From positions 1 through 64,000 of the forward strand of contig NZ_MKKC01000120.1 in NCBI RefSeq assembly GCF_001942255.1: a DNA stretch of 64,000 nucleotides. Reading direction: 5' to 3'. Below, piece after piece: positions 1 through 7,610 of the stretch. Source of the stretch: Nocardiopsis sp. CNR-923 (GTDB taxonomy: Bacteria > Actinomycetota > Actinomycetes > Streptosporangiales > Streptosporangiaceae). The first letter of the stretch is position 1; each line of letters begins with the position of its first letter. Made by a program: the position numbers and the translations under genes. The notes under the pieces were generated by a model. The model worked only from the letters and a program-made list of their open reading frames with translations. It was not told where the DNA came from and made no database searches.

Positions 1-1
1 G

Positions 2-586
2 GGCTCCACGTCTATGTCTGCTGAACGGTCATATCTCCCGCATGGTCCGGTTGACGGCTTTCATCCCGTTTCAAAGTCGCTGGGATCACCTCAGTGGGCT
101 ACTGGTTACAACATCTTCACAGCTATTTCAGTTCAGGGGACCGGGGCAGCGGCACTTCCTGCGGGAATGGCTACTGAAGCCATTACCAAAATTATGGAGC
201 AACCACTGAAGGATTATGTTTCCGATCTGGTCGATGAGAATATTGAGTTCGAGTACATCGAGGACCTTGATCAGGGATTCATGCAGTCTCATGGAGAGCT
301 CAGAGACCATGCTAATCTCCAGATTATTGATGTGCTGCTTGGAATGGACTTGGTCAGCGCCGAAGAGCTGCAAGAGGAAGGGGTGCTAATTGAGGATGCG
401 AATGGCAATCTTCGGCTTCCGACAACTACTGCCGAGTGGGAATCTGGGGCGAGCGGGCACATGTCCGCCATCGAGAGACTTATTAGTGAATCTGAGCTGG
501 AAGATAAGGAGCGAGTAGAGGCTTTTGTGACGACTTTTATCGAGAATTACAGTCCGAATCTCTATGAGGGGCGAGTTGATGAATAG
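2..586 (+). CDS. Unrecognised protein, C-terminal part (left edge partial)
   Basis: The frame is open to the left edge, and the first ATG (position 14) has no ribosome binding site before it, so this is probably the 3' end of a longer gene. The visible 190 or so residues are acidic and soluble, predicted mostly helical, with no signal peptide or membrane segment and no motif I recognise. A small Gly/Ala-rich patch (GTGAAALPAG) lies near residue 45. The stop overlaps the start of the next gene (ATG at 579), so the two are translationally coupled. Codon use is clearly more A/T-rich than in the core genes further right, suggesting acquired DNA. No function is assigned. Confidence 0.6.
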   Translation, partial: GSTSMSAERSYLPHGPVDGFHPVSKSLGSPQWATGYNIFTAISVQGTGAAALPAGMATEAITKIMEQPLKDYVSDLVDENIEFEYIEDLDQGFMQSHGELRDHANLQIIDVLLGMDLVSAEELQEEGVLIEDANGNLRLPTTTAEWESGASGHMSAIERLISESELEDKERVEAFVTTFIENYSPNLYEGRVDE

Positions 587-1781
587 TGGGGCAGGGCAAA
601 TAATGTTCACGGGAAAATGGTCGAGGAGGGGTGTGGGGGTTCCCCTGGCGATCGCATTGATGGCGACAAGTTGTTCTCCGGCTATGGAAACCTCAAGTGA
701 TCCTGGGGTGATTAATTCAGCTCGGGGACCACTTATTTCGACAGAGATCACGGAGATGGAGGAGTTTCTGGCGCAGGAGGGATTGGCTGAGGAAGTGAGA
801 GGATTGCTTCCCACAGGAGCGGGGTTGGTCGCCTTGTTCGATGAGCAAGTGGTGTCGTTCGGGGCGGAGTCGAGCGAGGAAGCGTGGCGTTTTCGGTCAA
901 ACGGCGAGATTTCGGATGTTTCTGTGTCTTCGGACGGTGAGACTATCCTGGTGCAGTACGTCATGGGTTTCGGCCCGTGGGATAGGTACGGCATGGCCGT
1001 CTTGGACGCACGAGATGGGCGGATCGTCGAGAGCAACAACGAGTGGGGCGTGCCCGCCGGGAGTGTCGGTCAGCTCGTGGAGCGTGGAGAAGCACGCGTG
1101 GTGGTAGAAGGAACACGTCTTGTTTCTCGGCGAATCTCGGACGGGGAACTCGTTTGGGAGAACGATTTGTCGGAGTCCTGCATGGGTGGAGGAATCGACA
1201 ATATTGACATGGTGGCGAATGTAGCACAGGTGTTTGTGGTCCGGGAGTGCATCGACAGTGGACTTGTAGCGGTAATGGGGTTCGAGGCCCTTTCGGGTGA
1301 TCAATTCTGGGAGGCCTCGTGGGAGAACCCGGCTGTTCCTCGGATTCACTTGCTCACTGAGCACACGGTGCCCGGTGAGCCTGAGGATCCGATCGATTAC
1401 ATGTTCGATGAAGCCAGAAGTGGGCAATTCCTGTTCATGGACACCCGATTCATGGCGGACGGGATCGCTCCGATCGACGTTGAGCCTTGGCGTAGTGCTC
1501 CAGGAGTCTCCGATCACCGAGCTCGACCGCTGCTGGATCTGGACACGCCGCCGGCTGAGATTGTCTTTCTCGGTGTCTCCCCCGCTGACCTGAATGACCG
1601 ACTCGTCCTCAGTGCGACGATCTCACTTGCTGAAGACGACAATGTGCCTTTCACTAGAGAGGACATCGACGAATCACTTCTTATTGATGGCGAGTTCGTG
1701 GAGAACCCTCGACAGTGGACGACGTCGTCTTCCGCCTACGTGTCGGGTCTGGAAGAGGCGTTGCGGACGCACTTTTCCTGA
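579..1781 (+). CDS. Putative lipoprotein with PQQ/BamB-like beta-propeller character
   Basis: The N-terminus has basic residues, a short hydrophobic stretch and a lipobox-like MATSC, suggesting a lipoprotein anchored outside the membrane. The rest is rich in short beta-type repeats (for example VLDARDGRIV, SRRISDGELVWEN, ALSGDQFWEA). The 'D..G...W' spacing recalls PQQ-like/BamB propeller blades. ATG 579 is chosen because GAGGGG sits 8 bases upstream; ATG 564 and 603 are alternatives. It overlaps the upstream gene's stop by 8 bases. The downstream gene interrupted by the IS looks like a related propeller protein, so this was probably a tandem pair. Composition is A/T-richer than the core genome. 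No enzymatic motif is seen, and a binding or scaffolding role outside the cell is only a guess. Confidence 0.55.
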   Translation: MNSGAGQIMFTGKWSRRGVGVPLAIALMATSCSPAMETSSDPGVINSARGPLISTEITEMEEFLAQEGLAEEVRGLLPTGAGLVALFDEQVVSFGAESSEEAWRFRSNGEISDVSVSSDGETILVQYVMGFGPWDRYGMAVLDARDGRIVESNNEWGVPAGSVGQLVERGEARVVVEGTRLVSRRISDGELVWENDLSESCMGGGIDNIDMVANVAQVFVVRECIDSGLVAVMGFEALSGDQFWEASWENPAVPRIHLLTEHTVPGEPEDPIDYMFDEARSGQFLFMDTRFMADGIAPIDVEPWRSAPGVSDHRARPLLDLDTPPAEIVFLGVSPADLNDRLVLSATISLAEDDNVPFTREDIDESLLIDGEFVENPRQWTTSSSAYVSGLEEALRTHFS

Positions 1782-1838
1782 GCTCACCGGGTCGTGCGCT
1801 CACCGTCGTTTGCAGTGGAGTTTTGCTTGGTGAATTTT

Positions 1839-2753
1839 CTAGTGTGCTGAGTCGTTAATTCGTGTGCAGTATGCGGCGAGAGTGTCCAGGATGTCGTCGG
1901 CGGTCTTCGTCCAGACGAACGGCTTGGGATTGTTGTTCCACTCGTTGATCCAGCCGCGGTGTCGCGCTCGAGTTCGACGACGCCGCGGTGGGCCGAGCGG
2001 CGGGAGCTTGGGGTGGATGAGCTCGGCGAACCAGCGTTCCACGAGGTTGAGCCAGGACGCCGAGGTGGGGGTGAAGTGCAAGTGGAACCGGGGTGCCGGA
2101 GCAGCCACTTCTTGACCGGCTCGGTCTTGTGGGTGGCGTAGTTGTCCAGGACCAGGTGCAGGTCCAGATGGGCGGGCGCGCGGCGTCAATGCCATCGGCA
2201 GGACCGGTTGGGTCCGGTCCAGGGCCTGGATCTGCGACTTCTCGTCCACCGCAAGGACCAGGGCGTTCTGCGGCGGGGACAGGTACAGGCCCACGACGTC
2301 GCGGACCTTGGTCACGAACTGCGGGTCGGTGGACAGCTTCCAGGTCTGCGCGATGTGGGGTTTGAGCCCGAAGGCCCGCCAGATACGCGAGACGGCCGAC
2401 TGCGACATGCCCTGGGCCATCGAACGCGTCGACCAGTGCGAGTCACCCGTGGGCGGCGCTTGGGCGAGGGTTCTGGCGACCAGGGCTTCGACCCGCTCAT
2501 CGGTGATCTTGCGCGGCGCCCCTGACCGTGGCCGGTCCGCCAGGCCCTCCAGCCGGTCCGCGGCGAACCTGGACCGCCACTTGCGCACGGTCTCCCGGGA
2601 GATCCTCAGGTCATCGGCGATCTGCGCGTTCGGTCGGCCTTCCGCGCAAGCCAGAACGATTCTGGACCGCAGCACCAGCGCCTGCGATGCGGTCTGCTTG
2701 CGCAGCCAGCCCCGCAGGACCTGGCGTTCGTGATCGGACAGCTCCAGCGGCAA
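1839..2753 (-). pseudogene. IS630-family transposase, internally deleted and frameshifted
   Basis: Residues 1-110 carry a winged/helix-turn-helix region (DLRISRETVRKWRSRF). The DDE catalytic part includes VDEKSQIQALDRTQP, then LNLVERWFAEL (acidic third residue) and a typical C-terminal FVWTKTADDILD. After 'RTQPVLPM' (about 2195) the reading leaves the family pattern. The block expected between this point and the second catalytic Asp (about 45-50 residues) is missing, and HLVLDNYATHKT occurs only in another frame near 2110-2150. A further compensating pair of frameshifts lies near 1965-2015. With the catalytic core broken, the protein should be inactive. TTG at 2753 is taken as the start; an upstream start is possible. 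Confidence 0.8.
1842..1857 (+). repeat. IS630 left terminal inverted repeat
   Basis: GTGTGCTGAGTCGTTA; it matches the reverse complement of 2799-2814 at 14 of 16 positions. The TA at 1840-1841 is one copy of the target duplication. Confidence 0.85.
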
Positions 2754-2798
2754 CGGTTGCGATCCAGGTATTGCCCCACCCTACAACCGCGACCGGAC

Positions 2799-2814
2799 TA
2801 ATGACTCAGGACAC
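2799..2814 (-). repeat. IS630 right terminal inverted repeat
   Basis: Reverse complement GTGTCCTGAGTCATTA. The TA at 2815-2816 is the second target copy. The ATG at 2801 inside this repeat is the first in-frame start for the truncated gene to the right. Confidence 0.85.
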
Positions 2815-3688
2815 TAGTGACTTGTCAGGAATCGATTTCGATCAACGTGCCAATGAGCATGCGCAATTCCGGGAAGCTCTTCGTTGGATAGGCGAAGGCG
2901 AGTGGTTTGTGCGTGAGGGTGATTCGGTGATCGCTTACGATATTTCATCGGCAGAACCGGCTTGGGCCGCACCTGGTCTGGCGGAGTGCAGTAGTGCTGG
3001 ATCTGTCGATGATCTGGCGGTGCATGGGAACGTTGTGGTCGCGGCTTTCACGTGCTTTGAGCAGCCGCAGGACAGTGAGTCTGTAGCGATGACCGAGGGT
3101 TGGGAGTTCACTTCCGGGTTGGTCGGTGTGGATTCCGCAACTGGGGAACAGGTCTGGCGGACGGAGCAGAACATAGGAAGTTTTCCGGACGTCTCCCGCC
3201 AGAGAATTCTGGCTGCTCGCGTAGGTGGGATTGTTTCCGTGAGCTACCCGAATGGCGAAGGTCTCCTCGTGGTGGATGCGAATACGGGCGAAGAAACGGA
3301 TCTCGGCGCGGCAGAGCTCCTGTGGGCGAACTCGGACGGTTCCAGGCTGGGAGTCTGGGATGCTCTGACCGACTCCTACCGGATTCAGGATCGGTCCGGC
3401 GAGGCCGAGACTGGGCCGGTGGCCCTTGGCGAGGCTCGAACGGATTCGCTGGCGGACGATGGCGGGTCGGTCGGACTTGAGGGCGGCGTGGTCCTGGCGG
3501 AGGGAGATGTTCGGTCTGGTGACGATCCCGTACGTGTAGCCCGCTTCGAGGGTTTTGACGAGTCGTTCGATATCGAGTGGGACGCAGGTTCAACCGTGCA
3601 GATCGACCAGGCGATTGCGGTACCGGGAGCTGTAGTCCTCTCGTACACCGATGAAGACGGTCGATCCGGCGTCATCGGCTTGAGGTAG
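2801..3688 (+). CDS. Beta-propeller-like protein, 5' end displaced by the IS
   Basis: About 295 residues with beta-propeller-type repeats (VIAYDISSAEPAWAA, LVGVDSATGEQVWRT, LLVVDANTGEETDLG), i.e. PQQ-like blades resembling those of the lipoprotein gene at 579. Removing the IS and one TA joins this frame to codons just after the stop of that gene, giving a hydrophobic stretch with a Cys (LTVVCSGVLLGEF) that may be the lost signal/lipobox region. The original start is unclear. As it stands, the first ATG is inside the IS right repeat, so any product would be cytoplasmic and leaderless. It ends 209 bp before a convergent gene. Base composition is A/T-rich at the 5' side, rising toward the end. 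Confidence 0.6.
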   Translation: MTQDTSDLSGIDFDQRANEHAQFREALRWIGEGEWFVREGDSVIAYDISSAEPAWAAPGLAECSSAGSVDDLAVHGNVVVAAFTCFEQPQDSESVAMTEGWEFTSGLVGVDSATGEQVWRTEQNIGSFPDVSRQRILAARVGGIVSVSYPNGEGLLVVDANTGEETDLGAAELLWANSDGSRLGVWDALTDSYRIQDRSGEAETGPVALGEARTDSLADDGGSVGLEGGVVLAEGDVRSGDDPVRVARFEGFDESFDIEWDAGSTVQIDQAIAVPGAVVLSYTDEDGRSGVIGLR

Positions 3689-3863
3689 TCCCTGCAGAGC
3701 CAGCCGAAGCCCGCTGCCACGGTTCCTCCCGTGCGGGCACTGCCGACGACGGGCGGTACCAGTGGGACCCGGTCACGGGTCTGGCGAGACGGGGCGAACC
3801 GTCGAACGCCCTTGGGGCCCTCCCGAGACGGCTCCTGGGGCAGCGCGCCGGAGCCCGGTGTTT

Positions 3864-3894
3864 CCGGGGCGGCGGCACGGGGCCGCCGCCCCGG
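3864..3894. terminator. Bidirectional hairpin between convergent genes
   Basis: A perfect 13-bp stem (3864-3876 with 3882-3894) with a 5-base loop, lying between the + gene ending at 3688 and the minus-strand nucleosidase ending at 3898. There is no U-tract, as is usual in actinomycetes. Confidence 0.65.
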
Positions 3895-3897
3895 CCC

Positions 3898-4812
3898 CTA
3901 CCTCCCCGGGTCGAACAGGCTCAGGAACGCGCAGGCGAAGGCCGCGGCGTGGGCGGCGGCGATGGGCTGCCACAGGGCGTCGGATCCGGGCCTCTTGTCG
4001 CTGAGCATGTCCGAGATGCCGCGGATCACGAGGGCGTGCGTGCCGAAGGTCAGGTAGGCGCCGTGCAGGAACCCGTACCCCTCCATCTCCACCGCCAGGG
4101 CGTCGCCGCAGTAGCGCCGCAACCGCTCGGCGGTGCGCGAGCGTTCGTGCGCGACCACCGCGCTGCCCGCGGCGATGGGCTTGACGAACGCCCGGGGCGG
4201 GTCCGGCAGGGGGCTGGACAGCGCGCGCCGCTGCCACTCCCCGCGGGCGGCCACGTCCCTGGCCCGCTGCACGGCGTCGTAGGAGGGCGCGGCGGTCTTG
4301 GCCCGGGGGCGGAAGTCGTCCGCCCCGTCCTTGCCGGCCTCGTAGTCGTAGATGGCGTCGGCCACCACGACGTCGCCGAGGCGCACGTCCGCCTTGAGTC
4401 CGCCCGCGACACCGACGAACAGGAGCACCCCGGGCTCGAAGACCGTCAGTGCCCGCTCCACGTGGGCCGCGGTGCCGACGCCGCCCGGGCCGATCTCGGC
4501 CAGTGCGACTCTCAGGGGCCGGTTCGCTCCGTCCAGCGTGCCGGTGCGGAACAGGGTTCCGCGTGCGTTGACCTCACCCACGGGGCCGGACAGGTGTCGG
4601 GCCACGGCCGTGTACTCGCTGCTGATCGCGGTGATCACCACCGCATCCGCCCGGTGGCCCTCGGCGGGCACCGGTGCCGGGGCCCGCACGGCCCGCGCCG
4701 GTGTCGGGGCCGGTGAGCGCAGGTTGAGGTTGTTCCGGCCCGCCTGGATGACGGCGTCGCCGTTGAACGTCACGTTCCCGCTGAACTGGTTGCCCTGGTT
4801 GTCGCCGTTCAT
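3898..4812 (-). CDS. Nucleosidase/phosphorylase-family effector with N-terminal amyloid-like motif
   Basis: The 304-residue protein has two parts. Residues about 7-25 are GNQFSGNVTFNGDAVIQAG, a Gly/Asn-rich motif with a V-I-Q-A-G core like RHIM-related bacterial amyloid signalling sequences (BASS). Residues about 55-300 form a PNP_UDP_1 domain (purine/uridine phosphorylase and MTA/SAH nucleosidase superfamily). Visible signatures are VVITAISSEYTAV, the glycine-rich FVGVAGGLKADVRLGDVVVAD, the nucleoside-binding EMEGYGFL and VIRGISDMLSDK with its Ser-Asp. It should cleave a nucleoside or nucleotide N-glycosidic bond in the cytoplasm. ATG 4812 is chosen for GAAGGA upstream. It lies 52 bp after the membrane-protein gene carrying the same motif, so the pair looks like a receptor and its effector. 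The substrate and the defence role are inferred. Confidence 0.75.
   Translation of the reverse strand: MNGDNQGNQFSGNVTFNGDAVIQAGRNNLNLRSPAPTPARAVRAPAPVPAEGHRADAVVITAISSEYTAVARHLSGPVGEVNARGTLFRTGTLDGANRPLRVALAEIGPGGVGTAAHVERALTVFEPGVLLFVGVAGGLKADVRLGDVVVADAIYDYEAGKDGADDFRPRAKTAAPSYDAVQRARDVAARGEWQRRALSSPLPDPPRAFVKPIAAGSAVVAHERSRTAERLRRYCGDALAVEMEGYGFLHGAYLTFGTHALVIRGISDMLSDKRPGSDALWQPIAAAHAAAFACAFLSLFDPGR
4741..4800 (-). repeat. Amyloid-motif coding repeat, copy 1
   Basis: Encodes the N-terminal motif of the nucleosidase. Positions 4741-4771 are identical base for base to 4922-4952, and similarity continues to 4800/4981. Confidence 0.8.
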
Positions 4813-4864
4813 GGTGATCCTTCGAAGTCCTGTTCCGTGCAGTTGCCGTCGGCCGATGACCGCG

Positions 4865-6674
4865 CTATCCGGCCTTCTCCTCGCCGGAGTCCCCCGAGGA
4901 GGAGTTCGAGTTGCCCTCCCCCGCCTGGATGACGGCGTCGCCGTTGAACGTCGTCTGCCCGTTGAACTGGTTGCCGTAGTTGTTGCTGATGTTCTGGATG
5001 ATCCTGGCGACCTGCTCGGTGTCGTATCCGGCCTCGTGGAGCACGTCGCGGACACAGATCAGCACCTTCTCCGGGATCGCCCGCCTGATGCGGTACAGGT
5101 CGTGCTCCTGGAACAGCTGCTCGACGTCGCTCGTGGCCGCCAGTTGGCGGATCCCGAAGCTCGGTGCGTAGTCGAAGAACTCGTCGTTCCTCCTCGCCCA
5201 GGCGTGCTCCTGGTCGCTGGCCCAGGCGACGATCCGGGACCTGGACCAGGACCAGACCTCGGTCAGGTTGCTCCTCAGCTGCGGCAGGACGCCCAGGACC
5301 GACCTGACCGCCAGCATGATCACGCCCCCGGGCTCGCCGCCGGTGGGCAGCTGTCCGGGGGGCATCCGGTGTTCGTCGGCGATGGGCGGCATGACCATCG
5401 TCTCGCCCTCGATGCGCAGCAGGCCGCCCTGGGTGGACAGCCGCACGAAGACCGTCACCACCACCTGGCTCTCCCAGGTGCTGATCCCGATCTCCAGGAA
5501 GTGCCGGGCGCGCTCGTGGAAGGCGCTGACGAAACCGCTGACCCACTCCCGCCGCAGGGTCGACCGCTGCCCTTCCCCGACGATCATGTTGGGGATGAGG
5601 TCCTCGACCTTGTCCTGGCGCACGCCCGGGAGGAACACGCAGTCGGCCAGCTCGACCTCGCGCCGGGTGCTGCTGTGTTCCCCCTCGGTGCCGCTGAGTT
5701 GCGGCAGCTGCTCGCGCAACTCGGCGTAGAGGCGTTCCACGAGGGCCGCCCCGCCCAGGGTCGGCTCCCTCCGCGCGCGGCCGTCACCGGTCTCCTCCCC
5801 CGCGGCGACGAGCCGTCCCGCGTGGTCGCCGGGTCGGATGCCGGGCCGGTCGTCCTGGGCGGGCAGGAGTTTGAGCAGGAACGGCCAGGAGTCGCAGCGC
5901 AGTCCGGCGCCCACGAAGGGCATGGCGCCGTTGTAGAAGGCCACCGGGACGGTGCCCACACCGCTGCTCCGCCAGGGGGCGCGCGTGTCCTCCCGGATGG
6001 ATCGGAGTTTGGAGTTCGTGGCGTAGCGCACCGCGTAGCCGGTCAGGACGGCGGCGAAGAACAGCAGGAGCAGCCCCAGCCCGTAGGGGATCAGGGAGCC
6101 AACTCCGCGCCGGTCCGCCCATGCGGCCCCGTCGAACGAGTCCGGGTCCTGTGCGGCCGTGTCCACCAACAGCTGGCCCAACAGCCCCGGCAGCAGGAAG
6201 AAGACGCCCACGCCGATGACCCAGGGCAGGTAGTTCGGGCGGTCGGTGTCGTTCGGATCCTTGCCTCCCAGGGCCGTCACCATGCGCTTGAGGTCGCGTT
6301 TGCGCCGGTACCGCGCCCAGAGCGCCAGGGCCGCAGCCAGGACGAGGACGGTCAGCACGGAGGCGATGTTGAACAGGCTGAGCACGAGGCGAAGCCGAGG
6401 AAGCAGGCGCCCGCGCCGCACGGACGTCGCGTGCACGGCGGCACTCCTGGACGACCCGTCCGGCGTCCAGCCCGGGTTCGCGGGCCGGGGTCCGGTGCGG
6501 CCGGTCGGCGCACTCCTCCAGGACGTCGTCTCTGAAGTCGGGGTTGGTCCAGGCCGCGGCGCACAGCCGGGCGGTGGAGTCGTACTCGGGGTTGCCCGCC
6601 GCCGCCTCCACGAACGACGGGGGCACCGCCTGGACGCTGACGCGTCCGTTCTGTCGGGGGTCGTGAGGGTTCAC
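4865..6674 (-). CDS. Multi-pass membrane protein with C-terminal amyloid-like motif (frameshift near 6408)
   Basis: About 600 residues when read across one frameshift. Residues 1-85 form a small soluble domain (NPEYDSTARLCAAAWTNPDF) seen, to my recollection, in actinobacterial membrane proteins of unknown function. Three hydrophobic segments follow (LFNIASVLTVLVLAAALALW, WVIGVGVFFLLPGLLGQLLV, LIPYGLGLLLLFFAAVLTGYAV), then a long cytoplasmic region. The C-terminus holds a helical piece (IPEKVLICVRDVLHEAGYDTEQVARIIQ, shown in part) and then YGNQFNGQTTFNGDAVIQAG. GTG 6674 has a good AAGGAGC. The frameshift is at a GGCGCC and is probably a consensus error. The shared motif suggests it seeds assembly of the nucleosidase encoded next. 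Confidence 0.65.
4922..4981 (-). repeat. Amyloid-motif coding repeat, copy 2
   Basis: Encodes the near C-terminal motif of the membrane protein (YGNQFNGQTTFNGDAVIQAG). It is nearly identical to 4741-4800 at DNA level. Confidence 0.8.
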
Positions 6675-6807
6675 TGTGATGCTCCTTCGAACACCGGTCG
6701 GCCGAGTGCCGGCGGCCGGTGCCGCGTGGCTGGAAACGAAGGGGGAGGGCGGACGAGGTGTCCGCGCCGCGTGTCCCTCCCGGTCGCGGGCTGCGGCCCC
6801 GGGGCCG

Positions 6808-7503
6808 TCAGGAGTCCAGGGAAGGCGCGCCGTCCGGAACCCGCGCGGAGTCCCAGGCGGTATCGAAGACGCGTAAGGCGAAGTCGTACAGTCGGCCCGA
6901 TCGGTGCGCGACGATACAGGGCGAGTGACGTCCGTGTTCGCCGTTCTGATAGAGCGTGATGAAGGCGATTCTGTCGGTGGCGACGACCCGGTAGAGGTTC
7001 GGAAGGTCGTAGAACCGGATCTGGGTGTCGCTGTCCCGTGTCGCCTCGGCCAGGTAGTGGAAGTTGGCCCACACCTGCTCGGCGAGCAGGCCGGGGCCGA
7101 AGCCCGGGTCGACCTCACGGAGCTCGCGCTCCCGCCGCGCCAGCCAGTTCTCCCGTGAGCCGGAAGAACCGCTGGTCGCGGGGGAGCCCGGGTCGGGCAG
7201 GAGCACCCGGACGGGTCCCGGCGGCCGTCCCCCGCCGGTCCACAACGGTGTGAAACCGTCTCGGGTGAGCTCGTTGCCGCGCCCGACCATGACGCGAAGC
7301 CAGCGCGCCCGGCCGATCTCCTCGGCGAGGGCCTCCTTCGCGTCGTCCTGCCGCCTGTGCACCCTCAGCACCCCCAGCCCGCTGAGCCGGGAGACCACGG
7401 CCAGGAGCCACCATCGGGTCCGCCGGGACAGGAGCGAGCCGAGCGCGACGGTGGCGGCGGTCGCGGCGAGCGAACTGGTGACGCCGAGGACGAACTCCGT
7501 CAA
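6808..7503 (-). CDS. Single-pass membrane protein with PLD-like C-terminal domain
   Basis: 231 residues. An N-terminal membrane helix (about residues 5-35) and basic residues precede a soluble domain of about 160 residues with LRVMVGRGNELTRDGF, VRVLLPDPGS, QIRFYDLPNLYRVVATDRIAF and LYDFALRVFDTAWDSA. The order 'R.LLPDP ... L...I.Y.LP...R...D..AF..LY' resembles inactive phospholipase-D-like sensor domains found in bacterial conflict operons. I cannot see HKD catalytic motifs, so a sensing rather than enzymatic role is inferred. TTG 7503 is used because GGGGAG lies 7 bases before it. It is co-directional with, and 133 bp upstream of, the membrane protein bearing the amyloid-like motif, probably as the first gene of that operon. 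Confidence 0.55.
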   Translation of the reverse strand: MTEFVLGVTSSLAATAATVALGSLLSRRTRWWLLAVVSRLSGLGVLRVHRRQDDAKEALAEEIGRARWLRVMVGRGNELTRDGFTPLWTGGGRPPGPVRVLLPDPGSPATSGSSGSRENWLARRERELREVDPGFGPGLLAEQVWANFHYLAEATRDSDTQIRFYDLPNLYRVVATDRIAFITLYQNGEHGRHSPCIVAHRSGRLYDFALRVFDTAWDSARVPDGAPSLDS

Positions 7504-7547
7504 CGTGCGCTCCCCTCGCTCGACCGGCGGTCCACAGGGCGATTTTT

Positions 7548-7593
7548 GGTCACTCTGACTCTAAGCCCGCGGATGGTTTTGGTCAAGGGGACC
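7548..7593. promoter_or_regulatory. Two palindromic operator candidates between divergent genes
   Basis: GGTCACTCTGACT (7548-7560; GTCA and TGAC half-sites) and GGTCAAGGGGACC (7581-7593; GGTC/GACC half-sites) lie in the 107-bp space between the PLD-like gene and the Nudix regulator. The second is 17 bp before the regulator's ATG, suited to autoregulation. Confidence 0.4.
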
Positions 7594-7610
7594 TTTAGTA
7601 GGTTGAGGGG

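Larger units (their letters stand above)
1842..2814 (-). mobile_element. IS630-family insertion sequence, degenerate
   Basis: A 973-bp element bounded by imperfect 16-bp terminal inverted repeats (14 of 16 matching) and flanked by TA dinucleotides at 1840-1841 and 2815-2816, the target duplication expected of IS630/Tc1-mariner elements. It carries one transposase gene on the minus strand whose stop codon lies at the left end. It has inserted at or near the 5' end of a lipoprotein-like gene. Because the transposase is internally deleted and frameshifted, the copy is almost certainly non-autonomous. Confidence 0.85.

Noticed and set aside
4352-6535. 727-codon open frame on the + strand
   Set aside because: It lies antisense to the membrane protein and nucleosidase, has no domain signature, and its residue make-up (Pro/Arg/Gly/His) is that of a G/C-rich shadow frame.
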